The notes under the pieces were generated by a model. The model was given only the letters and a program-made list of their open reading frames with translations, ran no database searches and was not told where the DNA came from. From the NCBI GenBank assembly GCA_015057585.1, contig SVEF01000003.1, positions 1-64,000 of the forward strand: 64,000 nucleotides of DNA, in the 5' to 3' direction. The stretch comes from Lachnospiraceae bacterium. GTDB taxonomy: Bacteria; Bacillota; Clostridia; Lachnospirales; Lachnospiraceae. Below are positions 1 through 8,432 of this stretch, piece by piece (position 1 is the stretch's first letter; each line of letters starts with the position of its first letter). The translations under genes were made by a program, and so were the position numbers.

Positions 1-29
1 AAGAAATGGGTTTTTTGTCGTGTACAGCC

Positions 30-379
30 TTATGGCTCAAGCGGGTAGCTCGTTTCTTTTTTTATGTCTATTATGTCATACAAATATTTCTTTCCATCTT
101 CTGAATGTCGAATCAATAACGAGGCATAAATAATTGTGAATATTATAGCTAGTCTCTCAAGAATCTCTTTCTCTTCGTCAAGTTTTTTACTTGGACAAGC
201 TCACTAATACTTTTTCCTCTTTTCACTAACAAATCTTCAACTTGCTCAGGATAAAACTCCAATTCATTATCATCACATTCCAGTAATCTTCCTGCTATAT
301 ATAATGTTTGCGTTGAAAATCCTCTCCACGCTGCTTCTGCCCCTTTTTCAGACTGCAATACATTGTCTCTAATATCCAT
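30..379 (-). pseudogene. Frameshifted remnant resembling the N-terminus of a Cap4/DUF4297-type nuclease
   Basis: An open frame of 76 codons (149-379) starts with the segment GAEAAWRGFSTQTLYIA and reaches SELVQVK near residue 60. Both recall the start and the QVK nuclease core of DUF4297 (Cap4-type) dsDNA nucleases, which are usually several hundred residues long. At a run of six A on the coding strand (positions 183-188) the frame ends after 11 further codons. One extra base there would continue into a 51-codon open frame down to a stop at 30-32, whose end (GKKYLYDIIDIKKETSYPLE) also looks like real protein. It is either a one-base frameshift or two joined gene fragments. The family match is by eye only and is uncertain. 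A possible -10 (TATAAT) lies near 440. Bases 1-29 hold only a small AGCC/GGCT hairpin (26-37). Confidence 0.4.
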
Positions 380-934
380 CTGTCTCTCTCCTCGATTTTC
401 TAAAGTAGTTATTTACACTCATTCTTTATCAAAATTATACAATACTCATATTCCTTTATCTATTTCTGTTTTTAGGCACTCTATTTATTCAGTTCAATAC
501 TTTTAAAACAAAAAGGCAACCCCAAGCCGTCCTCCAACACCTCGAAATTGTCTTTCCACACTTTATAAACTTTACTTTCATCCTTATTCAGTCATTATCA
601 GACCTCCAAGTATCCAGCCACGTCACAGCCCCAAATCTTTAATTTTTTGGCTTAAATTTGGTATAAAAATCCTCTCTCAAACTCCCACAACCCTTGATTT
701 TCCTAGACTTTTCCCCAAAAGCAACTTGCTGCCGTGGCATCCTTTCATTCTCCCCCGCATCTTCCTTCTCCCATCTCTCATCATTATACCATATCCTCCC
801 ATATTTTCCCATACCTCTTGTCAAAATCTGTCGACTTCTGACGACTTTTCTCCCAACGTTCATGAACAAAAAAACACTGAGCCAAGGACCTTCCGTCCCC
901 GACTCAGTATTGCTTTCTGCTTTATTCTCACTTT
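380..934. other. Intergenic stretch without a credible gene
   Basis: This 555-bp stretch separates the remnant at the left end from the ArsC-like gene. Open frames exist on both strands, but they lack ribosome binding sites and have low-complexity composition. The only element I can support is the terminator at 867-908. Confidence 0.6.
867..908 (-). terminator. Intrinsic terminator of the ArsC-like gene
   Basis: On the minus strand an ACTGAGTC / GGCTCAGT stem with an inner paired part is followed by a run of seven T (A-run on the plus strand, about 868-874). It lies just after the stop codon of the ArsC-like gene. Confidence 0.75.
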
Positions 935-1285
935 CTACTTTATCCTCTCTTCCCACTCTGCTTCCTTAAAACCGACCAGCACAAAGTCGTCTCCCACCAC
1001 CAGCGGGCGCTTTACCAGCATTCCGTTGGTTGCAAGCAGCCGGAGTTGTTCCTCTTCCGACAGTTCCGGAAGTTTGTCCTTCAGTCCCATCTCCTTATAC
1101 AACAGGCCGCTTGTGTTGAAAAACTTTTTCAGCGGCAGACCGCTCAGCTGATGCCACTGCTTCAGTTCTTCATAGGACGGATTTGCTTCTGCAATCGGGC
1201 GCTCCTCAAACTTCACATGATGCTCTTCCAGCCATTTTAATGCCCTTTGACAGGTGCTGCACTTTCTGTAAACTAAAACCAACAT
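935..1285 (-). CDS. ArsC/Spx-family thioredoxin-fold protein
   Basis: A 116-residue protein of the arsenate reductase/Spx family, at the family's usual length. A CxxC pair (C9, C12, in RKCSTCQRA) follows the first beta strand, and the conserved KRP segment with Arg93 stands before the last strand, as in ArsC and Spx proteins. Members either reduce small substrates with thiol partners or, like Spx and MgsR, bind the RNA polymerase alpha subunit. The sequence alone does not decide between these roles. No arsenic genes lie nearby, so a stress-related or general thiol role is as likely as arsenate reduction. The start has a strong GAGGAGG site. The gene ends at its own terminator and follows the methyltransferase gene by 30 bp on the same strand. 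Confidence 0.85.
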   Translation of the reverse strand: MLVLVYRKCSTCQRALKWLEEHHVKFEERPIAEANPSYEELKQWHQLSGLPLKKFFNTSGLLYKEMGLKDKLPELSEEEQLRLLATNGMLVKRPLVVGDDFVLVGFKEAEWEERIK

Positions 1286-1315
1286 TTCTGACTCCTCCTC
1301 TTTCTCTTTCCTACT

Positions 1316-1906
1316 CTATTTTGTCCGTTTCCCGACCAAATTACACCACTTTTCCGCTTCTCTGCCCTCTCGCACATCCCCTGTCAGTGCAAACTCTATT
1401 ACAGCAAAGCCCGCCTCGTTAAACAAGGTCCTCGCCTGCTCTTCGGTAAAGTTGCTGAACCTTCTTTCCCCTCGCATGCACTCGCCATCACCGTATTTAA
1501 AAGAAGCATACAAAATGCCATCCGCCTTTAATGCCCTGCGAAACCGTCCGAGCACCTCCGGCAAGTCCTTCTTTGGCACATGTAAAAGCGACGCACTCGC
1601 CCAGATGCCGTCGTAGCAATCTGTCTCCGTTACATCCTCAAAGCGGCGGCATTCCACCATCCGTCCCAAATATTCCGAAGCAAATTTACAAATTTCTTCG
1701 GACGCATCAAACGCCGTCACCTGATAGCCCAAATCTGAAAAAACCTTACTGTCTCTTCCGCTGCCGCATCCGGCATCCAAAATATGACCACCCGGTTTTA
1801 CATAGTTCAAAAACATTGCCTGGTACTGACTCATATCCGCCTGCAACGTTCCTTCACAAAATTCCTTTGCGTTCTCGTTATAATACTTGATTGTGTTATT
1901 TTCCAT
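1316..1906 (-). CDS. Class I SAM-dependent methyltransferase
   Basis: A 196-residue Rossmann-fold methyltransferase. Motif I (ILDAGCGSGRD, residues 42-52) binds the methionine part of SAM, and an acidic residue after the second strand (FDAS, about D67) would bind the ribose. The layout resembles small TehB-like or methyltransferase-domain-25 proteins. The substrate cannot be told from the sequence. It precedes the ArsC-like gene by 30 bp in the same direction and probably shares its transcript. The start has a GGGAG site eight or so bases upstream. Confidence 0.85.
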   Translation of the reverse strand: MENNTIKYYNENAKEFCEGTLQADMSQYQAMFLNYVKPGGHILDAGCGSGRDSKVFSDLGYQVTAFDASEEICKFASEYLGRMVECRRFEDVTETDCYDGIWASASLLHVPKKDLPEVLGRFRRALKADGILYASFKYGDGECMRGERRFSNFTEEQARTLFNEAGFAVIEFALTGDVREGREAEKWCNLVGKRTK

Positions 1907-1975
1907 CTTGATATGCTCCCATAAATAGATTCATAACAAATCTCTCTTCTTGTTTACCTGCTCAGTATAACATAT

Positions 1976-2641
1976 CTATCTTAAACCAAAAAGTTTTTTC
2001 TTCCCCCGTTTCTGATAATCCGCATTTATCTCCTCATTCCACGTACAGTTATCCATCGCATTTCCTACGCAGGACGGTTCTGCCATGCGCACCGCGCAGA
2101 CTGCCTTGCTCACGGAACGGTATAACATCTGCGTGCCGACTTCATCGTGCACATAGTTTACCGCCCGGTCCTCACGGATACCGAACCGTTTCGCCTCCTG
2201 TATCGCATCAATGTTCGCACCGATAAAGAGAAATTCCCAGCCGTACTTTTCCTGTTCCTTTTTAATCATCGCCTGCACCTTTTCATAGGAATAGTGGCGG
2301 CTGGCATTCTCCATCCCGTCCGTCGTAATCACAAACAAAGTCTTCTCCGGGCGGTCTTCCTCTCTGGCATACTTATGGACATTGGCAATGTGCCGGATGG
2401 CGCCGCCTACCGCATCCAAAAGTGCCGTGCAACCACGGACATAATACTCTTCGTCTGTCATAAGCGGTACGCGATCCATCGGAATCCGGTCGTGAAGCAC
2501 CTCGCTTTTGTCATCAAACAACACCGTGGACACATACGCCTCCCCTTCTTCCTTTTTCTGTTTTGCAATCATGGCATTAAAGCCACCGATGGTATCTGCC
2601 TTCACTTTTGTTATGTCGTTACGAATAATTTGAAACGGCAT
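1976..2641 (-). CDS. Chimeric von Willebrand factor A protein without its MIDAS DxSxS motif
   Basis: Residues 17-221 (from TIGGFNAM) match a common Lachnospiraceae vWA protein family, including the MIDAS threonine (T72, in GCTALLD) and aspartate (D108, in ITTDGMENA). Family members normally begin with a strand ending in a DxSGSM metal-binding motif. Here the first 16 residues are MPFQIIRNDITKVKAD, which I recognise as the start of macro-domain (ADP-ribose-binding) proteins of the same bacteria. The gene therefore looks like a fusion made by a deletion between neighbouring macro-domain and vWA genes. The fused gene keeps a strong AAAGGAGG site, so a protein is probably made, but metal-dependent ligand binding should be lost. 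The family recall is from memory and unchecked. Confidence 0.75.
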   Translation of the reverse strand: MPFQIIRNDITKVKADTIGGFNAMIAKQKKEEGEAYVSTVLFDDKSEVLHDRIPMDRVPLMTDEEYYVRGCTALLDAVGGAIRHIANVHKYAREEDRPEKTLFVITTDGMENASRHYSYEKVQAMIKKEQEKYGWEFLFIGANIDAIQEAKRFGIREDRAVNYVHDEVGTQMLYRSVSKAVCAVRMAEPSCVGNAMDNCTWNEEINADYQKRGKKKLFGLR

Positions 2642-2668
2642 GGTGTGCCTCCTTTATCCGTTTGTTTG

Positions 2669-3931
2669 CTATTCTTTATATGTCATATCAAATGCCGGAG
2701 CCATTCCTTCAATCTCACTTCTGCTCAATCCATATCGTTGTGCGAGTATTCTCCAATTACTCTCCACAACATTTTTTATTTCCTTTAATTCATCTAATGC
2801 CTGTGCATCTGTCAATCCATACATTTTTGCAACAGACAATGCCAAATTAAAATCAATAAGATTACTGTCAGCATCCACATTGAGCGACAACGTATCTCCA
2901 TAAATATCAGGATTCACATCATATAACGGCGACAGACTCCACCCATCCTTCACCAAAAGAAATCCATGATTTCTCAAATGGTCATCCGTGTTTGATACTG
3001 CCATATTAAACACAATTCTACGCCATAATTCCCGTAAATCTTTTCCCGGAGTTGCACTATTCGCTTTTATAATAGAGGCAATCTCCATATAGCCGGAACC
3101 TTCCGTTGCATTTGCCCCGTCTTTTTTCCCCAACAGAGTCATTGCAGACGCGAAATGAATTCTTCTGTCTCCCACTCGGTCAAACCGTTTTGTCAAAAAT
3201 GTACTTCCTGTTTTAGAAAAATTCTCCAATTTTGCTTCGGGCACATTCAATCCACACATCATAGCTAAATCATGAACTACCATTTCCCATGCACCTACGT
3301 TTATTTCGTCATGCTTTGACGGAAATTTGGCAATCCACAAAGAGCCATCCGGCGCTACAACAGAAGCCTTTGGTCTGGCTCCTCCTAAGGATGAGCCCGG
3401 TGCCACCAGCTGTTGCAGCCACTTTTCTTCCATTCCGTCATCATTCTTCTCAAATGCAAGGGAAGCTGATTCCAGTTTACGAAGCGTTGTCCAAGGAGGC
3501 GTTGCCAATTCTTTATCGTCCGACATAAAAGGTCCCCCGGCCGATGCAGAAAATCTTAAGCCGCCCATTCTTGTCTTGTCATAAACTCCTATCAGGAAAT
3601 CCACTTCTGTTAAAGTTCGGGGTTTTCTCTCTTCTTTCTTTGCAATAATTGCCTCACGTCTCTTCATCAAAAGACGCCCCCATCTGTCCGGACAGGAATC
3701 TTCAAATACCCCAAACATCAACTTATCTGCGGGAGTATACTGTCTTCCTTTGAACATTCTCAAGTCCGGGTCTAAGGTCACATTATTAGTTAAATCATTC
3801 AACCATTCCTCAGCATATGCAAACGAAACAACCTGTTTTCCTCTGTCGCCGTCCACATACAATTTCCCTATTAACGATGGAGTATCTGTTTTCCAATTTT
3901 CATATACATAAATCTCATTTACATTATCCAT
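2669..3931 (-). CDS. hipA: HipA-type serine/threonine kinase toxin
   Basis: A 420-residue HipA-family kinase. In Escherichia coli HipA phosphorylates glutamyl-tRNA synthetase and causes growth arrest. Visible motifs are GARPKASV (184-191, nucleotide loop), the ATP-binding lysine K202 in WIAKFPS, the catalytic loop NTDDHLRNH (314-322) and the metal-binding DVNPD (338-342). The N-terminal subdomain (about 1-110) and the kinase core look complete, and the length is normal. The gene starts 10 bp after the HipB gene, the usual antitoxin-first order. Targets vary within the family, so the substrate here is unknown. All catalytic residues are present, so it is probably active. Confidence 0.9.
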   Translation of the reverse strand: MDNVNEIYVYENWKTDTPSLIGKLYVDGDRGKQVVSFAYAEEWLNDLTNNVTLDPDLRMFKGRQYTPADKLMFGVFEDSCPDRWGRLLMKRREAIIAKKEERKPRTLTEVDFLIGVYDKTRMGGLRFSASAGGPFMSDDKELATPPWTTLRKLESASLAFEKNDDGMEEKWLQQLVAPGSSLGGARPKASVVAPDGSLWIAKFPSKHDEINVGAWEMVVHDLAMMCGLNVPEAKLENFSKTGSTFLTKRFDRVGDRRIHFASAMTLLGKKDGANATEGSGYMEIASIIKANSATPGKDLRELWRRIVFNMAVSNTDDHLRNHGFLLVKDGWSLSPLYDVNPDIYGDTLSLNVDADSNLIDFNLALSVAKMYGLTDAQALDELKEIKNVVESNWRILAQRYGLSRSEIEGMAPAFDMTYKE

Positions 3932-3941
3932 CTAATAATCC

Positions 3942-4256
3942 CTACTTCCTTTTTGCCCGTTTCGGAGTAATTAAATTCATGTCCTGTATTCTTCTTCCAA
4001 ACTCATCATCGTGTGCCACCAGCTCTAAGTCTTTATCCATCCCACCCAGTGCATGTAACACCGCAGCATAAGTGCCTATCGCCACTGTTGGAGTGCCTTT
4101 TTCCACTGCCCACAATGTAGCCCTGCTAATCCCTGCTCTTTCTGCCACTAATTCTGTAGAAAGATTACGACGCAGTCTGGCCATCTTTATTTGTTCACCC
4201 ATATTCTCTAATATCTTTTGCGTATCCGGCATAACTATCACTGATTTCTTACTCAT
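3942..4256 (-). CDS. hipB: HipB-type antitoxin, XRE-family repressor
   Basis: A 104-residue Cro/C1-type helix-turn-helix protein. The HTH spans about residues 28-75, with the recognition helix around AERAGISRATLWAVEKG. The upstream in-frame ATG at 4307 lies inside the promoter. The start at 4256 has a good AAGGAGTGAGG site and is preferred. By family analogy it binds HipA and represses the operon through the inverted repeats flanking the promoter. The C-terminal tail (residues 80-104, basic end KRAKRK) would be the part contacting HipA or exposed for proteolysis. Confidence 0.85.
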   Translation of the reverse strand: MSKKSVIVMPDTQKILENMGEQIKMARLRRNLSTELVAERAGISRATLWAVEKGTPTVAIGTYAAVLHALGGMDKDLELVAHDDEFGRRIQDMNLITPKRAKRK

Positions 4257-4270
4257 AACCTCACTCCTTA

Positions 4271-4319
4271 TGTTTAATATAATAAACCTTTCATCTGTTT
4301 TTGTCAATTTTATTAAACA
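4271..4319 (-). promoter_or_regulatory. hipBA promoter flanked by an inverted-repeat operator
   Basis: Minus-strand promoter: -35 TTGACA (4302-4307), 17-bp spacer, -10 TATTAT (4279-4284). A perfect 9-bp inverted repeat, TGTTTAATA (4271-4279) and TATTAAACA (4311-4319), brackets the promoter, as expected for a HipB dimer pair that loops or covers it. Confidence 0.75.
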
Positions 4320-4454
4320 TTACCAGTTTCGTTATAATTACAATTATACCCAAACACATGGCAAACAATACCGTTTCCGTTTTACTTCATCGCCTTCATC
4401 ACATAAAACAAGATCCAAATCGGAAACGTGAAAACGATAAATAAATTCCCTTTC

Positions 4455-5210
4455 CTACGCAATCCGTATCACCTGCTCGTACAAAAGAATTTCCTGCGCA
4501 TTCACATTCTGGTTATCATGATAATGCCCGAAAAACCACTTTGTATACTGTACCTCCTGATGGATTTCCTCCAGATAGGTATTCAGATCATCTGTCTGAA
4601 ACATGCTTCCACCGATAAACACCTGCGTACTTGCCGCACAGCAATGCGTTACAATAAAATCCACCTTATTCCCATGCGCCATAAGGTTTTGTCTGCCTTC
4701 TTCCATCTCCTCCGCAGTCGGCAGTTCCTGCTTCCACCAGCTGACATGGTTGATACGGTACGGCTTATCGCCTGCATCGAGTACCTTCTTCTTTCTGCGG
4801 TACTCCGGATCATCCCTGTCTAAAATACCGCCGGAGATATCATGGCTGCTTGCCCCGCCAAAGGTAAAGATTTTCTTCCCGTCAATGAGAAACACTTGCC
4901 CGCGCATCAAATGCAGCACGGTTGGGCGGATTTTATGGACCTTCCCGCCATTCCACTCCTCTACAGGTAAAGCATACAGGCGGTCAAAATTTTCGTGATT
5001 CCCGTCGACAAACAAAGTTGTGAACGGCTTTTCCTCCAACCAATCCATCATCCAGTTTTCTTCTTCACTTTCTGCGTCAGTATCCCAGACTCCGCCAAAA
5101 TCGCCGCAGATAATCACAACATCATCCTTTGTCATATCCTTCTGTTCCGGAAAATTGTACGTGTTAAACCGGGTATAATTCCGGTGGCAATCACCTGTAA
5201 TATAAATCAT
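4455..5210 (-). CDS. Metallophosphoesterase of the calcineurin-like superfamily
   Basis: A 251-residue phosphoesterase with all metal-binding motifs: GDCH (6-9), GDFGG (about 36-40), GNHEN, an internal histidine segment (THCC) and GHYHDN near the C-terminus. These place two metal ions for hydrolysis of phosphomono- or diesters. No signal peptide or membrane segment is present, so it is cytosolic. Similar proteins are common in Lachnospiraceae and have no known substrate. It lies 61 bp after glpK with a hairpin between them, and has its own GAAGGAGAG site. No functional link to glycerol use is evident. Confidence 0.85.
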   Translation of the reverse strand: MIYITGDCHRNYTRFNTYNFPEQKDMTKDDVVIICGDFGGVWDTDAESEEENWMMDWLEEKPFTTLFVDGNHENFDRLYALPVEEWNGGKVHKIRPTVLHLMRGQVFLIDGKKIFTFGGASSHDISGGILDRDDPEYRRKKKVLDAGDKPYRINHVSWWKQELPTAEEMEEGRQNLMAHGNKVDFIVTHCCAASTQVFIGGSMFQTDDLNTYLEEIHQEVQYTKWFFGHYHDNQNVNAQEILLYEQVIRIA

Positions 5211-5233
5211 ACGGATCTCTCCTTCTTACAACG

Positions 5234-5260
5234 AAAGCCGCGACATTTTGCCACGGCTTT
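5234..5260 (-). terminator. Hairpin after glpK, weak terminator
   Basis: Arms AAAGCCGTGGC / GTCGCGGCTTT form an 11-bp stem on the minus strand just after glpK. The T-tract is poor, so it may attenuate or protect the transcript rather than end it. Confidence 0.5.
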
Positions 5261-5271
5261 GCTCTTACCAT

Positions 5272-6771
5272 CTACTCTTCTTCCTGCCAGGAAAGTGCAC
5301 ATTTTACTGCCTTATTCCAGCCGTACAATAACTTCTTTCTCCGTTCCTCCTCCATGCTTGGAACGAATTCTCTCTGCAACTGCCAGTTTTCCTTAATTTC
5401 TTCTTTATCCCTGAAATAGCCTACCGCCAGACCTGCCAGATATGCCGCACCCAGAGCCGTTGTTTCAATACAGCCCGGACGGTGCACGGTTGAACACATA
5501 ATGTCTGCCTGGAACTGCATCAAAAAGTCATTGGCACTGGCACCTCCGTCTACCTTTAATACGCGGAGCTTCGTCTTGGCATCCTGCTCCATGGCACGCA
5601 GTACACTGTAGGACTGGTACGCAATGGACTCTAAGGTCGCACGGATAAAGTGCTCCTTCGTGCAGCCTCTGGTCAGGCCCACAATGGTGCCTCTTGCGTG
5701 CTGGTTCCAATACGGCGCTCCAAGGCCCGAGAATGCCGGAACAATGTACATGCCGCTCGTATCTTCCACTTCTTCTGCATATTCCCGGGACTGTGCCGCT
5801 GTCTTAATCATACGCAGTCCGTCCCTTAACCACTGAATGGCTGCTCCTGCTACGAATACGCTGCCCTCTAAGGCATATTCCACACGGTCGGCTCCGCTTG
5901 CCGCAATTGTCGTTACCAGACCGTTTTCCGATTTCACTGCTTCGCATCCCGTGTGCATCAAAAGGAAGCATCCGGTACCGTATGTATTTTTTACATCGCC
6001 TTCTTCAAAGCAGCACTGTCCGAACAGCGCCGCCTGCTGGTCGCCTGCCGCACCGGCAATCACAATCTCACCGCCAAGCAGTCCGGAATCCGTCTTTCCG
6101 TAAACACAGCTGGACGGCTTTACCTCCGGAAGCATGGAAGCAGGAATCCGGAACTTTTCTAACAGTTCCTCGTCCCAGCAAAGTCTGTGAATGTCATACA
6201 GCATCGTTCTGGACGCATTGGTATAGTCTGTCACGTGAATCCGGCCCTTGGTCAGATTCCAAATCAGCCACGTGTCTACCGTACCGAACAGCAAATCGCC
6301 GGCCTCTGCCGCCTGTCTTGCTCCCGGCACATGATCCAAAATCCAGGTGATTTTCGTTGCGGAGAAATACGCATCCGGCACCAGACCGGTCTTTGCCGTA
6401 ATCGTCTCACCAAAGCCCTCTGCCACCAGCTCCTCTACCATACCTGCCGTACGATGGCACTGCCACACAATGGCATTATACACCGGTTCACCGGTGTGAC
6501 GGTTCCATACGATGGTCGTTTCTCTCTGGTTCGTAATACCAATCGCCGCCACATCCTCTGCACCGGCGCCGATTTTTGCCATTGCCTCAGTGACCACGCT
6601 CAGCTGTGTGGACCAGATCTCCATCGGATTGTGCTCCACCCAGCCCGGATTCGGGTAAATCTGGGCAAATTCCTTCTGCGCCATACTGCAGATATTTCCC
6701 TTTTTATCAAATAAAATGCATCTGGAGCTTGTAGTTCCCTGATCCAGTGCCATGATATATTTATTTTTCAT
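5272..6771 (-). CDS. glpK: Glycerol kinase
   Basis: A 499-residue FGGY-family kinase that phosphorylates glycerol to sn-glycerol 3-phosphate. The N-terminal phosphate loop DQGTTSSR (10-17), the glycerol-binding region ([25 protein letters not shown]) and the C-terminal ATP-binding DGGASAND are typical of GlpK, and the length matches the family. It is the last gene of a cluster with a DUF1667 protein and two FAD oxidoreductases, starting 12 bp after the DUF1667 gene. Product glycerol 3-phosphate would be oxidised by the GlpA-like enzyme encoded upstream. The conserved histidine region used for PTS-dependent activation was not resolved. Confidence 0.95.
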   Translation of the reverse strand: MKNKYIMALDQGTTSSRCILFDKKGNICSMAQKEFAQIYPNPGWVEHNPMEIWSTQLSVVTEAMAKIGAGAEDVAAIGITNQRETTIVWNRHTGEPVYNAIVWQCHRTAGMVEELVAEGFGETITAKTGLVPDAYFSATKITWILDHVPGARQAAEAGDLLFGTVDTWLIWNLTKGRIHVTDYTNASRTMLYDIHRLCWDEELLEKFRIPASMLPEVKPSSCVYGKTDSGLLGGEIVIAGAAGDQQAALFGQCCFEEGDVKNTYGTGCFLLMHTGCEAVKSENGLVTTIAASGADRVEYALEGSVFVAGAAIQWLRDGLRMIKTAAQSREYAEEVEDTSGMYIVPAFSGLGAPYWNQHARGTIVGLTRGCTKEHFIRATLESIAYQSYSVLRAMEQDAKTKLRVLKVDGGASANDFLMQFQADIMCSTVHRPGCIETTALGAAYLAGLAVGYFRDKEEIKENWQLQREFVPSMEEERRKKLLYGWNKAVKCALSWQEEE

Positions 6772-6783
6772 CTTGTAAACTCC

Positions 6784-7143
6784 TTATACTTCTACATTCT
6801 TTGTTGCTACCAGTGCCACTCCGGTCCCTGCGATATTTTCACAAAGCACATCACCGATTCTGACAGGAGCCGTTGCCGTCAGCTGATGAATTTCCCGCAT
6901 ACACTCCTCAATCTTTCCTTTCGGAATATCGGTTGCGGTTTTCACCGGAACCATAACCGCCGTACCGCCCGCAACCCGTACCGATGACGTGACGGTTCTT
7001 CTCGGGTCGGTCAGCTCCTTTTTCGCGTAATCCACGCCTCGCGGGCAGGTATTTCCGGTCACGGTAAACTCCCCGTTTTCTTCGCTCACCGTCAGATTAC
7101 ATCCCATCGGACAACCGATGCAAATCAATTCTTCCTGTCTCAT
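6784..7143 (-). CDS. DUF1667 iron-sulfur-type small protein of the glycerol cluster
   Basis: A 119-residue protein of the DUF1667 family. Four cysteines in the N-terminal third (CIGCPMGC and NTCPRG) could bind a metal or an iron-sulfur cluster. The family is found next to GlpA-like and NAD(P)/FAD-dependent oxidoreductases in Clostridia and Thermotogae, where the three form a presumed glycerol-3-phosphate dehydrogenase complex. Its start codon overlaps the stop of the upstream oxidoreductase gene by 4 bp, so translation is probably coupled. The electron-transfer role is inferred from context. Confidence 0.85.
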   Translation of the reverse strand: MRQEELICIGCPMGCNLTVSEENGEFTVTGNTCPRGVDYAKKELTDPRRTVTSSVRVAGGTAVMVPVKTATDIPKGKIEECMREIHQLTATAPVRIGDVLCENIAGTGVALVATKNVEV

Positions 7144-8432
7144 CCCGGCACCTCCTGCTCATTTTTCACCAGACAGATGGAAATTTCCTTCAAATCGGAA
7201 ACACTCTGCAGTTCTTCCTTTTTCAGGCGCAGCTCCTCCATCTCTCCCGGTGCTACCATACGCTTCTTTATCACACGTACCACAGAGTCATTCAGACGTA
7301 CCTCTAACTGTACATTCCGGTACACATTGTCCACACGGAACCGTACCAAAACGGACTCCTCCAGCTTTTCCGGATGAATCTTTTGCGGCACGGTATAACG
7401 CACACCGCCACGCCCCTTTAACGGCACGGCAAAGCCGCTCTCCCGGTTACTGTTTCCTGCCGCCTGCGCTTTGACATACTCCGCCGCATGACGTCCGGCA
7501 TTGCCGGCTTCCGCAGACACATAATCCACCAAATCGTGTACATGCAACACATTTCCGCAGGCAAACACACCCGGTACTCCGGTTTCCAGACTCTCATCCA
7601 CCACCGGTCCCGATGTCACCGGATCGATTGGGACACCCGCCCCGCTGGACAATCCATTTTCCGGAAGCAATCCTACGGAAAGCAACAGGGTATCGCACGC
7701 AATCTCTTCTTCCGTCCCCGGAATCGGACGACGGTTTTCATCCACACGTGCAAGGACAACACCTTCCACACGTTCTTTTCCTTTGATATCCACAACCGTA
7801 TGGCTTAATTCGAGCGGAATCCCGTAGTCGTTTAAGCACTGCACGATATTTCTCTTTAACCCGCCGGAATACGGCATCAGTTCTGCGACCGCCTTCACCT
7901 TAGCGCCTTCCAACGTCATACGCCTTGCCATAATAAGACCGATGTCTCCGGAACCTAAAATGACAACTTCCTTTCCCGGCATCTTTCCTTCCACATTCAC
8001 AAAGCGCTGTGCCGTTCCGGCAGAGAAAATACCGGACGGACGGTAGCCCGGAATGCCGAGCGCACCTCTCGGGCGCTCCCTGCAGCCCATCGCCAGCACA
8101 ACCGCCTTTGCCTGTATATGATACAAACCAAGGTCTCTGCTCATCGCAGTCACAACCTTGTCCTCGGACAATTGGATGACCATCGTTCCCAGACGGTATT
8201 CTATGTTTTGTTCCTTTACCTTTTCAATAAATCTGGCCGCGTATTCCGGTCCTGTCAGCTCCTCCTTAAAGGTATGCAGACCGAAACCGTTATGGATGCA
8301 CTGGTTTAAAATGCCGCCAAGCTCCCGGTCGCGTTCTAAAATCACTACCTTTTCAATTCCGGCTTCTCTTGCCGCCAGGGCTGCTGCCAGTCCGGCAGGG
8401 CCTCCGCCGATAATCACAACATCATAACACAT
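7140..8432 (-). CDS. FAD/NAD(P)-dependent oxidoreductase subunit of the glycerol cluster
   Basis: A 430-residue pyridine nucleotide-disulfide-type flavoprotein. It has an N-terminal FAD motif (IIGGGPAGLAAALAA, residues 7-21), a second Rossmann motif for NAD(P) (ILGSGDIGLIMARR, about 155-168) and the FAD-ribityl segment GVFACGNVLHVHDLVD. The last 100 residues are an extra domain. In related clusters this subunit is thought to pass electrons between the GlpA-like FAD enzyme and NAD(P). Its first codons overlap the end of the GlpA-like gene by 11 bp. Confidence 0.85.
   Translation of the reverse strand: MCYDVVIIGGGPAGLAAALAAREAGIEKVVILERDRELGGILNQCIHNGFGLHTFKEELTGPEYAARFIEKVKEQNIEYRLGTMVIQLSEDKVVTAMSRDLGLYHIQAKAVVLAMGCRERPRGALGIPGYRPSGIFSAGTAQRFVNVEGKMPGKEVVILGSGDIGLIMARRMTLEGAKVKAVAELMPYSGGLKRNIVQCLNDYGIPLELSHTVVDIKGKERVEGVVLARVDENRRPIPGTEEEIACDTLLLSVGLLPENGLSSGAGVPIDPVTSGPVVDESLETGVPGVFACGNVLHVHDLVDYVSAEAGNAGRHAAEYVKAQAAGNSNRESGFAVPLKGRGGVRYTVPQKIHPEKLEESVLVRFRVDNVYRNVQLEVRLNDSVVRVIKKRMVAPGEMEELRLKKEELQSVSDLKEISICLVKNEQEVPG

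Noticed and set aside
639-956. A 105-codon minus-strand open frame
   Set aside because: It overlaps the end of the ArsC-like gene and its terminator, has no ribosome binding site and has a charge-rich, low-complexity composition.
5528-5710. Antisense and shifted frames inside glpK, carB and other long genes
   Set aside because: They follow codon bias of the true gene on the other frame, have no start signals and no recognisable protein features.
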